Made by a program: the position numbers and the translations under genes
The notes under the pieces: generated by a model
The model's input: only the letters and a program-made list of their open reading frames with translations
Databases searched by the model: none
Told to the model about the DNA's origin: nothing
Assembly (NCBI GenBank): GCA_020161365.1
Contig: JAIUNU010000006.1
Coordinates: forward strand, 186,001 to 250,000
Length of the DNA stretch: 64,000 nt
Direction: 5' to 3'
Origin: Pseudomonadota bacterium
Lineage (GTDB): Bacteria; Pseudomonadota; Alphaproteobacteria; Caulobacterales; Caulobacteraceae
In this document: in pieces, positions 1 through 9,322 of the stretch
Layout: every line of letters begins with the position of its first letter
How positions within the stretch are numbered: the first letter of the stretch is position 1

Positions 1-2
1 GC

Positions 3-704
3 GGCGAAATCCTTGGGGTCGTCGGCGGCTCCGGCACTGGGAAGTCTGTCCTGCTCAACAGCATCATCGGCTTGAAGACGCCGGACGACGGCCATGTTCG
101 CCTATTCGGCGGCGACATGCGCACCGCTTCGCGTCGTCGCTGGTCGTCGGTCGAGCGCCGCTGGGGCGTGCTCTTTCAGCAGGGCGCACTGTTCTCCAAC
201 CTCACGGTGCGCGAGAACGTGTCGGCGCCCCTGTACGAGCACACGAAACTCCCCCGCAGCGAAGTCGAAGCGATCGCCGACCTGAAGATTGCGATGGTTG
301 GTCTGCCGGCCCGCGCCGCGACGCTGAAGCCCGCAGAACTGTCCGGCGGGATGCGCAAGCGCGCCGGTCTCGCGCGCGCTCTGGCGATGGACCCGGAACT
401 GTTGTTCCTGGACGAACCGACCGCAGGCCTCGACCCGATCGGCGCCCAAGCGTTCGACGCCCTCATCAAGGATCTCTCCGACAGCCTTGAGCTGACGGTG
501 TTCATGATCACCCACGACCTGGACAGTCTCTACACGATCACCGATCGCGTGGCCGTGCTTGCAGACAAGAAGGTCGTGACCGTGGCGCCGGTTCGCGAAC
601 TGGAGCGTTCGGAACATCCCTGGATCCAACAATACTTCCTGGGCCCCCGAGGGCGCGCCGCCGCGGCCGCCGAGGAACTGGCCGAGTCGAGGACCGACTA
701 CTGA
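3..704 (+). CDS. ABC transporter ATP-binding protein, MlaF-like (5' truncated by window edge)
   Basis: The reading frame is open from the first bases, so the true start lies before the window. Visible motifs in order are Walker A GGSGTGKS (about bases 24-47), a Q-loop (FQQGALF), the signature LSGGM, Walker B LLFLDEPT and the H-loop ITHD. It is the ATPase that powers an Mla/Mce-type phospholipid transporter at the inner membrane. Its TGA stop overlaps the ATG of the next gene (TGATG), an MCE protein, which supports the family call. The permease (MlaE-like) is presumably upstream, outside the window. Confidence 0.9.
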   Translation, partial: GEILGVVGGSGTGKSVLLNSIIGLKTPDDGHVRLFGGDMRTASRRRWSSVERRWGVLFQQGALFSNLTVRENVSAPLYEHTKLPRSEVEAIADLKIAMVGLPARAATLKPAELSGGMRKRAGLARALAMDPELLFLDEPTAGLDPIGAQAFDALIKDLSDSLELTVFMITHDLDSLYTITDRVAVLADKKVVTVAPVRELERSEHPWIQQYFLGPRGRAAAAAEELAESRTDY

Positions 705-1642
705 TGGAAAGAAACGCCAACTACGCCCTGGTCGGGGCTATTTCGCTGGCGCTCTTCATGGGCCTGGTGATCTTCGTCGTCTGGCTCGCGAAGCTGAGCT
801 TCAATCGCGACTACGACCTTTACGACGTCCTGTTCGTCGGCCCGGTGCGTGGGCTCTCGGAGGGCGGCGAGGTCCACTTCAACGGCATCAAGGTCGGCGA
901 AGTGACGCGGATCGAACTCGACAAGACCGATCCCAACCGGGTCATCGCCCGCGTTCGGGTCACATCGGACGTGCCGATCAAGGTCGACAGCTTCGCCACG
1001 CTGGAGCCGCAAGGCATCACCGGCGTGAACTATGTGCAGATCACGGCGGGCTCCCCAAACAAGGAGCTGCTGAAGGACACGGTAAAGAACGGCAAGGTGC
1101 CGGTGCTTCGCAGCCAACGCAGCGCCTTGTCCGACCTTCTGGAAGGCGGCGGCACCGTGCTGACCCGCACCATCGAAGCGTTGGACCGCGTCAATCGCGT
1201 GCTGTCGGACAAGAACATCAAGAGCTTCGGCGCGACGATGACGAACGTCCAGGCCGTCACGCAGGAGATTCGGGATCGCAAGGCGATCTTCGCCGACGCG
1301 CAGAAGACGCTGCAGAGCATCGATCAAACCGCGCAGTCGATCACCGAGCTTTCCAACAGCGCCAACCGCCTGGTCGACGGGGACGCCAAGCGCACCCTCC
1401 AGGAGTTGGGCGACGCGGCGACCGAGCTGAAGGCCGCCACCAAGGATGCGCGCGGCATGGTCTCGAAGCTGGAAGGCCCGACCAGCGACTTCGCCACGAC
1501 CGGCCTGCCGCAACTGTCGGCCGCCATCGTCACCCTGCAGTCTGCCGCCGAGTCCTTGGACCGTCTGGTCGGCGAGGTGGAACAGAACCCCCGTGGCGTT
1601 GTCGGCAAGGCGCCCGCCAAGGAAGTGGAGGTCAAGCCGTGA
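704..1642 (+). CDS. MlaD family (MCE domain) lipid transport protein
   Basis: A 312-residue protein with a short cytoplasmic start, one membrane segment at about residues 9-30, an MCE domain at about 38-120 (with the family-typical VRGLSEGGEVHFNGIKVG) and a long helical, probably coiled-coil tail. MCE proteins bind lipid and form a ring or tunnel that carries lipids between outer and inner membrane. It starts on the last base of the ATPase stop codon and overlaps the lipoprotein gene downstream, so the three genes are translationally coupled. Confidence 0.9.
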   Translation: MERNANYALVGAISLALFMGLVIFVVWLAKLSFNRDYDLYDVLFVGPVRGLSEGGEVHFNGIKVGEVTRIELDKTDPNRVIARVRVTSDVPIKVDSFATLEPQGITGVNYVQITAGSPNKELLKDTVKNGKVPVLRSQRSALSDLLEGGGTVLTRTIEALDRVNRVLSDKNIKSFGATMTNVQAVTQEIRDRKAIFADAQKTLQSIDQTAQSITELSNSANRLVDGDAKRTLQELGDAATELKAATKDARGMVSKLEGPTSDFATTGLPQLSAAIVTLQSAAESLDRLVGEVEQNPRGVVGKAPAKEVEVKP

Positions 1643-2289
1643 TCCCGATGAACCGCAAGATCGCGCGCGGCGCCATGAGGGCTGTGATTGTCGCGGCGGC
1701 GGCGGCCAGCCTTTCGGCCTGCATCAGCGTCTTCCCGAAGACCGACCCCGTCAGCCTCTATCGCTTTGGTCAAGCCGAGGTCCGCGCCGAGAAAGGCCCG
1801 GCCGGCTCCATGTTTGGCGTTATGAAGGCGCCCACGGTGTTCACCCGCCCCTCGGCTGGTGATCGGCTGTTGACCAGCACGAACGGTGAAGTCGCCTACA
1901 TCGCCGACGCGCGCTGGGTCTCGCCGGCCTTTGTGCTGTTTGAGGAGGCCGTCGCCAGCGCTTTCCAGAACGACGCCGGTCGCGCGCGCCTGATCGGACG
2001 CGGCGAGATCGCCAAGGCCGACCTTGTGCTACGTCTGGAGGTTCGCACCTTCGAGGCGCAATACGTCAACGGTCCAAAGTCGGCGCCTGAGGTCGTCGTA
2101 CGCGTGCGCGGCGTGCTCAACCGCAACCAAGACCGGGGCCTCGTGGGTGACCAAATTTTCGAGGCCCGCGTCAAGGCTGCGGACAACCGCGTGTCAGCGA
2201 TCGTGCCGGCTTACGATCAGGCCGTCGCCAAGGTTCTGGGCGAGGTCGTGACCTGGGTGAACGCGTCAGGATCCGGCATCCAGAACTAA
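1639..2289 (+). CDS. ABC-type transport auxiliary lipoprotein (PqiC/Mla-associated)
   Basis: About 216 residues with a lipoprotein signal: charged start, alanine-rich core, then lipobox LSAC with Cys28 as the predicted lipidated residue. The remainder fits the ABC-type transport auxiliary lipoprotein family that partners MCE transporters at the outer membrane. The start is either GTG at 1639, overlapping the previous stop as GTGA, or ATG at 1648; coupling favours the first. It is the last gene of the operon, and its stop overlaps that of the convergent NUDIX gene. Confidence 0.8.
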   Translation: MIPMNRKIARGAMRAVIVAAAAASLSACISVFPKTDPVSLYRFGQAEVRAEKGPAGSMFGVMKAPTVFTRPSAGDRLLTSTNGEVAYIADARWVSPAFVLFEEAVASAFQNDAGRARLIGRGEIAKADLVLRLEVRTFEAQYVNGPKSAPEVVVRVRGVLNRNQDRGLVGDQIFEARVKAADNRVSAIVPAYDQAVAKVLGEVVTWVNASGSGIQN

Positions 2290-3050
2290 AGCGCTTCCAG
2301 AGGTTCCGTAACGGCGCCGTAGCCGGCGTCGTCGGGAATACGTAGCACGCCTCCGTCGACCCACGGCTCCACGGTCACCAGCGGCCGGCTCAGCGAGCGC
2401 GACACCGCGTCGGCGGGATCTCGGCTCTCGGCAAGCAGTTGCAGGTTCATCCGCGTCGGGAAGATCACCTTGCGCTGGCCGGAGGCCGCCAGTTCCAGCG
2501 CCTGCCCTGGCGCGATCCACTCGGCGTCCACCGCCTCATGGCCGTCGCAGATGGCCTGCTGGGCCAAAGGCGCGTGAGCGACATAGAACCAGGTGTCGAA
2601 GCGCTTGGGCATCAGCTTGGGCGTGATCCAGCGCGCGAAGACCGTCAACGCCGAAAGGTCGAGCTTGAGCCCCAAGTCCTCGACCACATCGATGAAGGGG
2701 ATCTTATCCTCGGCCACAGCGGCGCGAATGTCCTTGGCCGCCTCGCCCGCATAGAAGGCGCCATCCCGATCGCGGGCCAGCAAAATGCCCGCCTCTTCAT
2801 AGGCCTCGCGGATCGCAGCGATGCGCAGGGCCGCGCCATCAAGGTCGTCTGCGTCAAAGCCGATCGCGAGATCGCGCCAGCGCGGGTCGCTGTCGCCTTG
2901 GTGGCTCTTGCCGCCCGGGAAGACTAGAGCGCCGGCCGCGAAGTCTATCTGGTGATGCCGTTTGACCATCAGAACTTCGAACGTCGGCGCGTCTCGAAGC
3001 AACAGTATGGTGGCGGCAGGGCGGAGCACCCCTGTTGATGACTCGGACAT
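2286..3050 (-). CDS. NUDIX hydrolase
   Basis: A 254-residue protein from ATG at 3050 (start MSESSTG); a longer in-frame extension to 3203 is arginine-rich and unlike the family, so it was rejected. The Nudix helix reads REAYEEAGI, preceded by FPGGK and a longer than usual insertion, as in NUDT7/NUDT19-like CoA diphosphatases. It is likely to hydrolyse a nucleoside diphosphate linked to another group, possibly CoA esters; the substrate cannot be read from the sequence. It lies downstream of the DUF2336 gene on the same strand. Confidence 0.85.
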   Translation of the reverse strand: MSESSTGVLRPAATILLLRDAPTFEVLMVKRHHQIDFAAGALVFPGGKSHQGDSDPRWRDLAIGFDADDLDGAALRIAAIREAYEEAGILLARDRDGAFYAGEAAKDIRAAVAEDKIPFIDVVEDLGLKLDLSALTVFARWITPKLMPKRFDTWFYVAHAPLAQQAICDGHEAVDAEWIAPGQALELAASGQRKVIFPTRMNLQLLAESRDPADAVSRSLSRPLVTVEPWVDGGVLRIPDDAGYGAVTEPLEAL

Positions 3051-3120
3051 GGCTTGAAGTCTGGCGCCGCCAGCGACGCTTGCCCAGACCTCTTTCGAAC
3101 AAGCGTTCGACGCCCCAGCG

Positions 3121-4254
3121 TCAAGCCGACTGGGCGCGACGCTTGTTGGAGCTCCGGTCCATCCGCTCCAGCAGATATTCGCTGTCCTCGCGCGACGCGA
3201 CATGGGTCGAGGTCAGGAAGCGCTGGATCATGTGCTCTTGGAACCGCTCGCGGTCATGCGCGCCACCATCGAACTCCAGACCGTGGAAGGCGTCCACGCC
3301 CGCCCGGAACGCCGAGTAGAGGCGCGGCGGAAGACCCGCGCGCTCGCAGATGGCCTTCAAGCCCAGGGGGCCGGCGTCGTGGATCATCAGCCAGGTGCGG
3401 TGATGTGGAACCCCGGCGAGTTCGGCGACAGCCCACTCGAAGAAGGTCATGTGTCCATGCGCCAAGGCGCGCAGGATCAGGGACGGTGACAGGCGCCCCA
3501 TCTTGTTGAGGTGCGCCACGAACGCCTTGGGATCGCTCGTGCGACCGGCCTGATCGACGAGATCGATCGTCGCCCGCTCCTTGGCGCCCAGGATCAACTC
3601 CATCGTCCGCTCAGGGGAAAGCGCGTGGGCGGACAGGATGTGGTCGCGCAACTGTTCGCCGACCATGTCGATCAGACGCTCGGTGACCGCCAGCGGCAAC
3701 GCCGAGCGATAGGCCACCGCTTGCAGCACCTGCTCAGACTTGGCGAAGCGATCGAGCGCCTTCTGCAGGGTCACCTCGGAGAAGCGGGCGTTGTCGTTGG
3801 CGCAAACGGTCGCGACAACGTCCTCCCCCCCCTGCTCCACCAGCAGCGTCGTGATCTTGCTCGACAGCTTCGGGCGCTTGGCGACCGCCATCTGGCGCAC
3901 AGGGCCGCCCACCTTCACGATCTCGGCGAGATCGGCGTCGGTGAAGACTGGCGAAAAGCTGATGATCGGCAGGCTGACGCTCTCGACATCGCGCGCTAGC
4001 CGCATGGCGACGTCGGGCGGCAAGGCCAGTGAATTCTTCAAGGTCACGGCCATCGCGCGCCGGACCAGCTCGGCCGCGTCAGCGGCCATGACCCGCAGGA
4101 TGTCGTGCGCGATCTGCCGTTCGTCCTCGCTGAGGACCGTGCGGTCGATGCTGCGACAGAGCTTGTGCGCCGCCAGGGCGCGCTCGTCGGGCGTCGCGCC
4201 CTTCACGAGCATGCGAATGTCGGCGTCGGTAAGTGCAGCGCGTGTGGTGGCCAT
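3121..4254 (-). CDS. DUF2336 domain protein
   Basis: About 377 residues, entirely alpha-helical in character, with repeated helical units reminiscent of HEAT-like folds. It matches the DUF2336 family, common in alphaproteobacteria and of unknown biochemical role. ATG at 4254 (MATTRAAL) is preferred; an in-frame start at 4287 would add 11 residues. No signal peptide or membrane segment is visible. It is divergent from the hybrid kinase at 4408 and upstream of the NUDIX gene, but neither neighbour reveals its function. Confidence 0.8.
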   Translation of the reverse strand: MATTRAALTDADIRMLVKGATPDERALAAHKLCRSIDRTVLSEDERQIAHDILRVMAADAAELVRRAMAVTLKNSLALPPDVAMRLARDVESVSLPIISFSPVFTDADLAEIVKVGGPVRQMAVAKRPKLSSKITTLLVEQGGEDVVATVCANDNARFSEVTLQKALDRFAKSEQVLQAVAYRSALPLAVTERLIDMVGEQLRDHILSAHALSPERTMELILGAKERATIDLVDQAGRTSDPKAFVAHLNKMGRLSPSLILRALAHGHMTFFEWAVAELAGVPHHRTWLMIHDAGPLGLKAICERAGLPPRLYSAFRAGVDAFHGLEFDGGAHDRERFQEHMIQRFLTSTHVASREDSEYLLERMDRSSNKRRAQSA

Positions 4255-4407
4255 GGGTCGCCCGCTGGGAGCTATGCGTTGAGTCACATCCTCGACGGTT
4301 AGGCTTAATGATTGTTTGAGCCAGGAAGCTGTGGATTAACGATAAGCCGTAACGCGACGCAAACCACGCTCGCCTACGGTGCGTCCTCAACCGAGAGGAG
4401 CGCGACC

Positions 4408-6198
4408 TTGCTCGCCGAGCGCCGCCCAACCATGACACCGACGGACGGCGCCCAGTTGGTCAAGGCCCTGGACGCCCAAGCCGCGCTGTTGCCTTACGCG
4501 CTGGCGGTTTTCGCGGTCAGCCTGCCCCTGTTCGTGTGGGTCGGCTCCTTCGCGGCCAACCCGCTATGGATGACCGCGAGCTTCGCCATCTTCGCCATCA
4601 ACTGGGGCGTCTTCTACGCCGCCGTGAACTGGTTGCGCGACGAAGGGTCGCTGGACCTAGCGCGCCGCGCCCGCGTGCAAGTGATGTGCGGCGTGCTCTG
4701 GTCGCTGGCGGTGATCCAGATTTCGGCTTTCGCCCAACATGCTGGGCCCGCCCGCGATACGCTGCTGCTGATGGCGACGGCCGGCGCAGTGCTGTGCGCC
4801 TTCTTCGCCGCGCCTTATCTGCCAGGCCTGCTGATCATCGCGCCGCTGGCCGCAGCCGGACCGCTGACGGCGCAGTTCTCGCGCCCCGACAGTCACCAAG
4901 CCGGCGAGCTGACCTGGGGCGCCACCGCGCTGGCGATGACGCTGGCCCTGATCCTCAACCGGATGTTCCGCCGCCAGCACGACCTAGCCGTGGCGCACGA
5001 ACATCTGGTCGAAGAGCGGCTTCGGGTGCTGGACGAAGCCGAGCGCACCGCCCGCTCGAAGTCCGACATCGTCGCCACACTGAGCCATGAGATCCGCAAC
5101 GGCCTGACGGGCGTCACGCACGTCCTGGCCGCCGCCGCAGGACGAGGCGGTCGCGCCGCACCCTCGCGCGAACAGCTGAACGCCGCCCTCGACGCCGCCC
5201 AAGACCTGATCGCCGTGCTCAACGCCACGCTCGACTCCGAAACGGCCGAGACAGGGCGCCTGACGGTCGAGTCGCAGCCCTTCAACCCCGTCCGGCTCGT
5301 CCAGGACCTGGCTCTTCTCGACAAGCCGCATGCGGCGGCCAAGGGCCTGGAGCTGTCGGTTCATATCGACCCGCTATTGCGTGGCGACAAGGGCGCGGCC
5401 ATCGCCGATGCGCTGCGCACCCGCCAGATCATCGCCAACCTCCTGGGCAACGCGGTGAAATACACCGTGCGCGGTCGCATCGAAGTGCGGCTGGAAGTCC
5501 GCGAAGGCGTGATCGCCATTGAGGTCGCCGACACCGGTCCCGGCCTCTCCGGCGAGGAAATGGAGCAAGCGTTCGAGCCTTTCCGCCGGATCGAGCGCAC
5601 CGGCGCGGGCGTCAACGGCGCGGGCCTTGGCCTGTCGCTGTCGCGCCAACTCGCTCGCCTGATGGGCGGCGCCCTTGAGGCCCGCAGCGCGGTCGGCGTC
5701 GGAAGCTGTTTCACCCTCACCCTTCCCTTCGACCCTTCGGCGCGCTGCGAGTTGGAGCAGGACGTCGACGCGGTGATCACCGAGACGCCCGGCGCCCCGC
5801 GAACGCTCCGTGTCCTGATCGCAGAGGACGACGCCCTCAACGCGGCCATGCTGCGTGCGATCCTGGAGCAGCTAGGGCATCAGGTGGTGCATGCCCAGAA
5901 CGGTCGACGCGCGGCGGACCTGGCCAAGATCGCCGAGTTCGACCTGCTGATGCTCGACCATCGGATGCCAATGTTGGACGGCCCCGCCGCAGCGGCGACG
6001 CTGCGCGAGAGCGAGGGCCCCAACCGACTGACCCCGATCGTCGCCGTCATCGACGGCGAGGCCGAGGAGGCCTCTGAATTCCTGGAGGCCGGCGCCGATA
6101 TCGTCCTGCGTAAGCCGGTCAGCGTGGCCGGCGTGGCGCGCGCCCTCGCCGACGCCGCCGCCTTGGATCGCCACGACCCCACGAAGGCCGCCGCCTGA
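4408..6198 (+). CDS. Membrane-bound hybrid histidine kinase / response regulator
   Basis: A 596-residue hybrid kinase. About five or six hydrophobic segments fill residues 20-180. A HisKA box follows with LSHEIRNGL (phosphorylated His near 228), then an HATPase domain with DTGPGLSG and GAGLGLSLS, then a C-terminal receiver (about 467-590) with acidic AEDD, phosphoacceptor Asp in LMLDHRMP near 516 and conserved Lys in LRKPV. TTG at 4408 is chosen because GAGAGGAG lies seven bases upstream; ATG at 4432 is the alternative. No periplasmic sensor domain is evident. The signal and output are unknown. Confidence 0.85.
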   Translation: MLAERRPTMTPTDGAQLVKALDAQAALLPYALAVFAVSLPLFVWVGSFAANPLWMTASFAIFAINWGVFYAAVNWLRDEGSLDLARRARVQVMCGVLWSLAVIQISAFAQHAGPARDTLLLMATAGAVLCAFFAAPYLPGLLIIAPLAAAGPLTAQFSRPDSHQAGELTWGATALAMTLALILNRMFRRQHDLAVAHEHLVEERLRVLDEAERTARSKSDIVATLSHEIRNGLTGVTHVLAAAAGRGGRAAPSREQLNAALDAAQDLIAVLNATLDSETAETGRLTVESQPFNPVRLVQDLALLDKPHAAAKGLELSVHIDPLLRGDKGAAIADALRTRQIIANLLGNAVKYTVRGRIEVRLEVREGVIAIEVADTGPGLSGEEMEQAFEPFRRIERTGAGVNGAGLGLSLSRQLARLMGGALEARSAVGVGSCFTLTLPFDPSARCELEQDVDAVITETPGAPRTLRVLIAEDDALNAAMLRAILEQLGHQVVHAQNGRRAADLAKIAEFDLLMLDHRMPMLDGPAAAATLRESEGPNRLTPIVAVIDGEAEEASEFLEAGADIVLRKPVSVAGVARALADAAALDRHDPTKAAA

Positions 6199-6281
6199 GT
6201 TTGGGCGCCGTAGGGTAAGCCTTCCCTCGACGTTTCCCGTCGCCCATCCTCTCCTGCAACGAGAACAGATGGGAGGGAGCG

Positions 6282-7472
6282 ATGCTGGAAGGCCTGCGCG
6301 TCGTTGAACTGGCGACCTATATCGCCGCCCCTGGCGCCGCCGGCGTCATGGCCGACTGGGGCGCGGACGTCATCAAGGTCGAGTCGCCCGAAGGCGATCC
6401 GATGCGACGCTTCTTCGACACCATCGGCTCGGACCAGGACGCCAATCCTGTCTTTGAACTCGACAATCGCGGCAAGCGGGCGGTGGTCCTCGATATCCGC
6501 AGCGACCTGGGTCGCGACGCTTTGAAGGCTTTGGTGGCGACCGCCGACATCTTCCTGACCAACGTCCGGCCTGCGGCGCTGGCTCGCGCCGGGCTCGACT
6601 ACGAGGCGCTGAAAGCCGTCAATCCGCGCCTGATCTATTGCGCGCTGACCGGCTATGGATTGACCGGTCCCGACGCCGACAAGCCCGGCATGGATGTGGC
6701 GGCGTTCTGGTCGCGCGCGGGTGTCGGCGCCATCACCGCGCCCAAGGGCGCTGAGCCATTCCCGATCCGGACCGGCATGGGCGACCACGTCACATCTTTG
6801 GCCACGGTGTCGGCCATCCTGGCGGCGGTTCACGAACGCACCCGAACCGGTGTGGGCCGACTGGTGGAGACGTCTCTCCTACGCACCGGCGTCTACGCCA
6901 TCGGCTCCGACATGGCCATCCAGCTACGCTTTGGCAAATTGGCTTCGACGCGCGGCCGCCGCGAGTCGGTTCAGCCGTTGGCCAATTTCTACAAGACCGC
7001 CGACGGCCGGTGGATCTGTCTGCTGCCGCGTCAGGGCTCGGTGGACTGGCCGCGCATCGCCGCAGCCGCCGGCCGTCCCGAGCTGGTGGAGGATCCTCGC
7101 TTCGTCTCCGCCAAGGCTCGCCGAGAACACGGTCAGGCGCTGGTCGACATCCTGGACGAGGCCTTCGGCGCGATGAGCTATGAGACCGCCGCCGCCGCAT
7201 TGGACGCCGGCGACATCACCTGGGCGCCATACCAGACCCCGCGCGAACTGGCGGATGACGTCCAGGCCGAGGCGGCGGGCTGTTTTGTCGACACGCCGGA
7301 CGGCGCGGGCGGCACGTTCAAGGCGCCGGCCGCCCCGGCGCGTTTTCCGGGGGCGGACGACGGTCCTCGCGGTCCGGCGCCCAAGCTCGGAGCCGACACG
7401 GCGGCGGTGTTCCGCGAACTGGGATGGCCCGACGATCAGATCAGCGCCCTGACCAGCGTCAGCGCTGTTTGA
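6282..7472 (+). CDS. CaiB/BaiF family CoA transferase
   Basis: A 396-residue class III CoA transferase. These enzymes move CoA between carboxylic acids through an aspartyl-CoA intermediate; the likely catalytic Asp is in GMDVAAFW near residue 137. The N-terminus (MLEGLRVVELATYIAAP) and the ADVIKVE segment are typical. A strong ribosome site (GGGAGGGAG) precedes the ATG. The substrate is not predictable. Its last 14 bases overlap the end of the convergent transglycosylase gene. Confidence 0.9.
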   Translation: MLEGLRVVELATYIAAPGAAGVMADWGADVIKVESPEGDPMRRFFDTIGSDQDANPVFELDNRGKRAVVLDIRSDLGRDALKALVATADIFLTNVRPAALARAGLDYEALKAVNPRLIYCALTGYGLTGPDADKPGMDVAAFWSRAGVGAITAPKGAEPFPIRTGMGDHVTSLATVSAILAAVHERTRTGVGRLVETSLLRTGVYAIGSDMAIQLRFGKLASTRGRRESVQPLANFYKTADGRWICLLPRQGSVDWPRIAAAAGRPELVEDPRFVSAKARREHGQALVDILDEAFGAMSYETAAAALDAGDITWAPYQTPRELADDVQAEAAGCFVDTPDGAGGTFKAPAAPARFPGADDGPRGPAPKLGADTAAVFRELGWPDDQISALTSVSAV

Positions 7473-8325
7473 CCTTGTCGTTGGCCTCGGCCAGCACGCG
7501 CAGCATCTCGGTGGAGAACAGCGAACTGGCCAGGCGTTGACCCGCGCCCATGGCAGACCCGCTCGATTCACCGAAGGCGCCGCCGACATCCTGTGAGCCG
7601 CGCAGGATGAGATCCACGACCGCTTCCTGCTGGCGAATTCGCTCCAGACGGCGACCGGTGGCGTACTGGACAAAGCCCTGATCGTCGGCTTCGCGCGCCT
7701 GCGTGTTTCCGGTCACCCGTGTTCCGCCGCCGGTCTTGGTCAGGTTGGCGTAGAGTTCGCCGACCGTGGTCGGACGCCCATCGCGGTAGAAGATCGCACG
7801 GTTGGCCTGGGCGGCCTCTGGAAACATCGCGGCGGCGTTGGCGGTTGGTGAAGCCGTGGCCGCCTGGATCAGCCGCGCCGACCCTTGCGGCCCCAGGAAG
7901 TGCGCGGCGTAAAGCTCTCCGGACGTCGGCGTGCGCCCCACTCGACCGCGCAGGTACGAGGCGTGGTCCGAGGCCAGCTCTCCAGCCATCAGCGAGGCCG
8001 CGTGGGGGTCCATCTTCAAGCCCAGCACCGCCTTGCGCGCCTCGTCGCCCTCAACGCGATAGCGACCGTCGGCGCCCTGGCTGATCAGGTCGGCATAGCG
8101 GGCATAGCCGTACTTCGAGCCGTGCTTCTTCAGCGTGGCCAGCCAGGTCTGGTCGACGAACTGAAAGAGGCCCGACGCCGATGATGTCCTGGCCTTCGCC
8201 CCCGGATTGAACCCGCTCTCGCGCTTGGCCGTGCCCATCAGGAACGTGAAGTCGACGCCCGTCGCGTTCGACGCGCGCTGGATCGCCGACTCGACGACAT
8301 TACGGATGGAACTGACCGCAGGCAT
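7459..8325 (-). CDS. Lytic transglycosylase, SLT domain
   Basis: A 288-residue protein with an SLT-type lysozyme fold at residues 1-190. The catalytic Glu is probably Glu36 in KRESGF, followed by SSASGLFQF, the usual helix after the active site. Such enzymes cleave glycan strands of peptidoglycan. No clear Sec signal is visible at the N-terminus, so export might use another route, as for flagellar or secretion-system transglycosylases. A perfect CtrA-type palindrome lies 25 bases upstream of the start, pointing to cell-cycle control. No convincing ribosome site precedes the ATG, so the mRNA may be leaderless or nearly so. Confidence 0.8.
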   Translation of the reverse strand: MPAVSSIRNVVESAIQRASNATGVDFTFLMGTAKRESGFNPGAKARTSSASGLFQFVDQTWLATLKKHGSKYGYARYADLISQGADGRYRVEGDEARKAVLGLKMDPHAASLMAGELASDHASYLRGRVGRTPTSGELYAAHFLGPQGSARLIQAATASPTANAAAMFPEAAQANRAIFYRDGRPTTVGELYANLTKTGGGTRVTGNTQAREADDQGFVQYATGRRLERIRQQEAVVDLILRGSQDVGGAFGESSGSAMGAGQRLASSLFSTEMLRVLAEANDKVKQR

Positions 8326-8349
8326 GGCGCCAGGAGTCGTCGATCATGG

Positions 8350-8366
8350 TTAATCGGCGATTAACC
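8350..8366. promoter_or_regulatory. CtrA-type binding site, palindromic
   Basis: The site reads TTAA, seven bases, TTAACC, which matches the established CtrA consensus TTAA-N7-TTAAC. With the two G bases in front it forms a palindrome with 8-base arms (8348-8366), so it reads as a CtrA box on both strands. It sits just before the transglycosylase start (minus strand) and about 155 bases before the TonB-like gene (plus strand). Confidence 0.65.
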
Positions 8367-8411
8367 ACGTCACGTCCGGGGTGCGACCGGAGCGCGCGCC
8401 GCCTTTGCAGT

Positions 8412-8425
8412 CTTACAGATGTAAG
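8412..8425. promoter_or_regulatory. Inverted repeat CTTACA-GA-TGTAAG, possible operator
   Basis: Perfect 6-base arms separated by two bases, in the intergenic region before the TonB-like gene at 8520. The symmetry and spacing suit a dimeric helix-turn-helix repressor, for example of TetR type. The protein that binds is not identified. Confidence 0.35.
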
Positions 8426-8519
8426 AAAAATCTCCATCCGGATTACGATTGTCAATTTACAACAGCGAAGCCCTGTGTTGACCTAATCCTACCCCTGTAA
8501 TTTCGCGTAGGAGATCGCA

Positions 8520-9242
8520 ATGGCCCTGGCTCTGCATCCCAACGGCTCCGGCATCCCCGGCTTGGACGAGGCGCCGCGCAAACCCGGCAAGGCGCTGCTG
8601 GTGGGGCTCGGCGTATCCGCCGCGCTGCATGCCGCGCTGATCGGCTATCTCGCTTATCAGAAGTGGACACAGCCGTTGCCCACAAGGGCGACCGACACCG
8701 GCTTCATTGTCGAAACCGTTCCGGTGATCCCCAAGCCGCCTCCCCCGCCGCCGCCCACGGACCACAGGCCGCCGGCGGTCTCCGCGCCCAAGCTGCACAT
8801 CCCAGTTCAGACAGCGATCGAGACCCCGCCGCCGCTCTTGGCTGATCCTCGGATCATTCCGGAGGGACCGCCCACGGCGGGCCCGGTTACAAGCCTTACG
8901 CCTACGGTGAGCACGCCACCGCAGCCCCCTCAACCGCCGCCGAAAGTGATCACCCGCGCCAACTGGCAGCGCATCCCTTCGGCAGACGAGATGGCGCGCT
9001 ACTATCCGGAAAGCGCGCAGCGCCGCGGACTGTCAGGTCAAGCGACCTTGAGCTGTGGCGTTGCGCTCAACGGAACGGTTCGCGACTGCGTCGTCGTCAG
9101 CGAGACGCCCTCCGACGAAGGTTTCGGAACAGCCGCCCTGAAAATCTCGCGCTTCTTCAAGATGAAGCCGCAAACCGAAAATGGCGAACCGGTCGATGGC
9201 GCAACCGTCCGCATCCCCATCCGCTTCAACGCGGGCGCCTGA
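8520..9242 (+). CDS. TonB-like energy transducer (stand-alone)
   Basis: A 240-residue protein with a short cytoplasmic start, one membrane anchor (about 22-45), a proline-rich periplasmic span (about 70-150) and a TonB-type C-terminal domain (about 155-240). It should couple the inner-membrane motor to outer-membrane receptors. The C-terminal domain resembles that of the TonB at 15877 (shared [16 protein letters not shown], a Cys pair about 11 residues apart, and GEPVDGA/GAPVDGG). It has no exbB or exbD beside it, so it probably shares the motor encoded at 16.6-18 kb. A ribosome site (TAGGAGA) precedes the ATG. Confidence 0.8.
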   Translation: MALALHPNGSGIPGLDEAPRKPGKALLVGLGVSAALHAALIGYLAYQKWTQPLPTRATDTGFIVETVPVIPKPPPPPPPTDHRPPAVSAPKLHIPVQTAIETPPPLLADPRIIPEGPPTAGPVTSLTPTVSTPPQPPQPPPKVITRANWQRIPSADEMARYYPESAQRRGLSGQATLSCGVALNGTVRDCVVVSETPSDEGFGTAALKISRFFKMKPQTENGEPVDGATVRIPIRFNAGA

Positions 9243-9282
9243 CAGCCCGTCAAGCCAGCGCCCCCTCCGGCGTTGCAGCGGA

Positions 9283-9314
9283 GGCCGGACCGCAGTCTTC
9301 CCCGCGGTCCGGCC
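9283..9314. terminator. Bidirectional hairpin terminator
   Basis: An 11-base perfect stem (9283-9293 with 9304-9314) and a 10-base loop lie between the convergent TonB-like and acyl-CoA dehydrogenase genes. The T-rich tail on the plus strand is weak (GTCTCTCTC). Confidence 0.6.
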
Positions 9315-9322
9315 GTCTCTCT

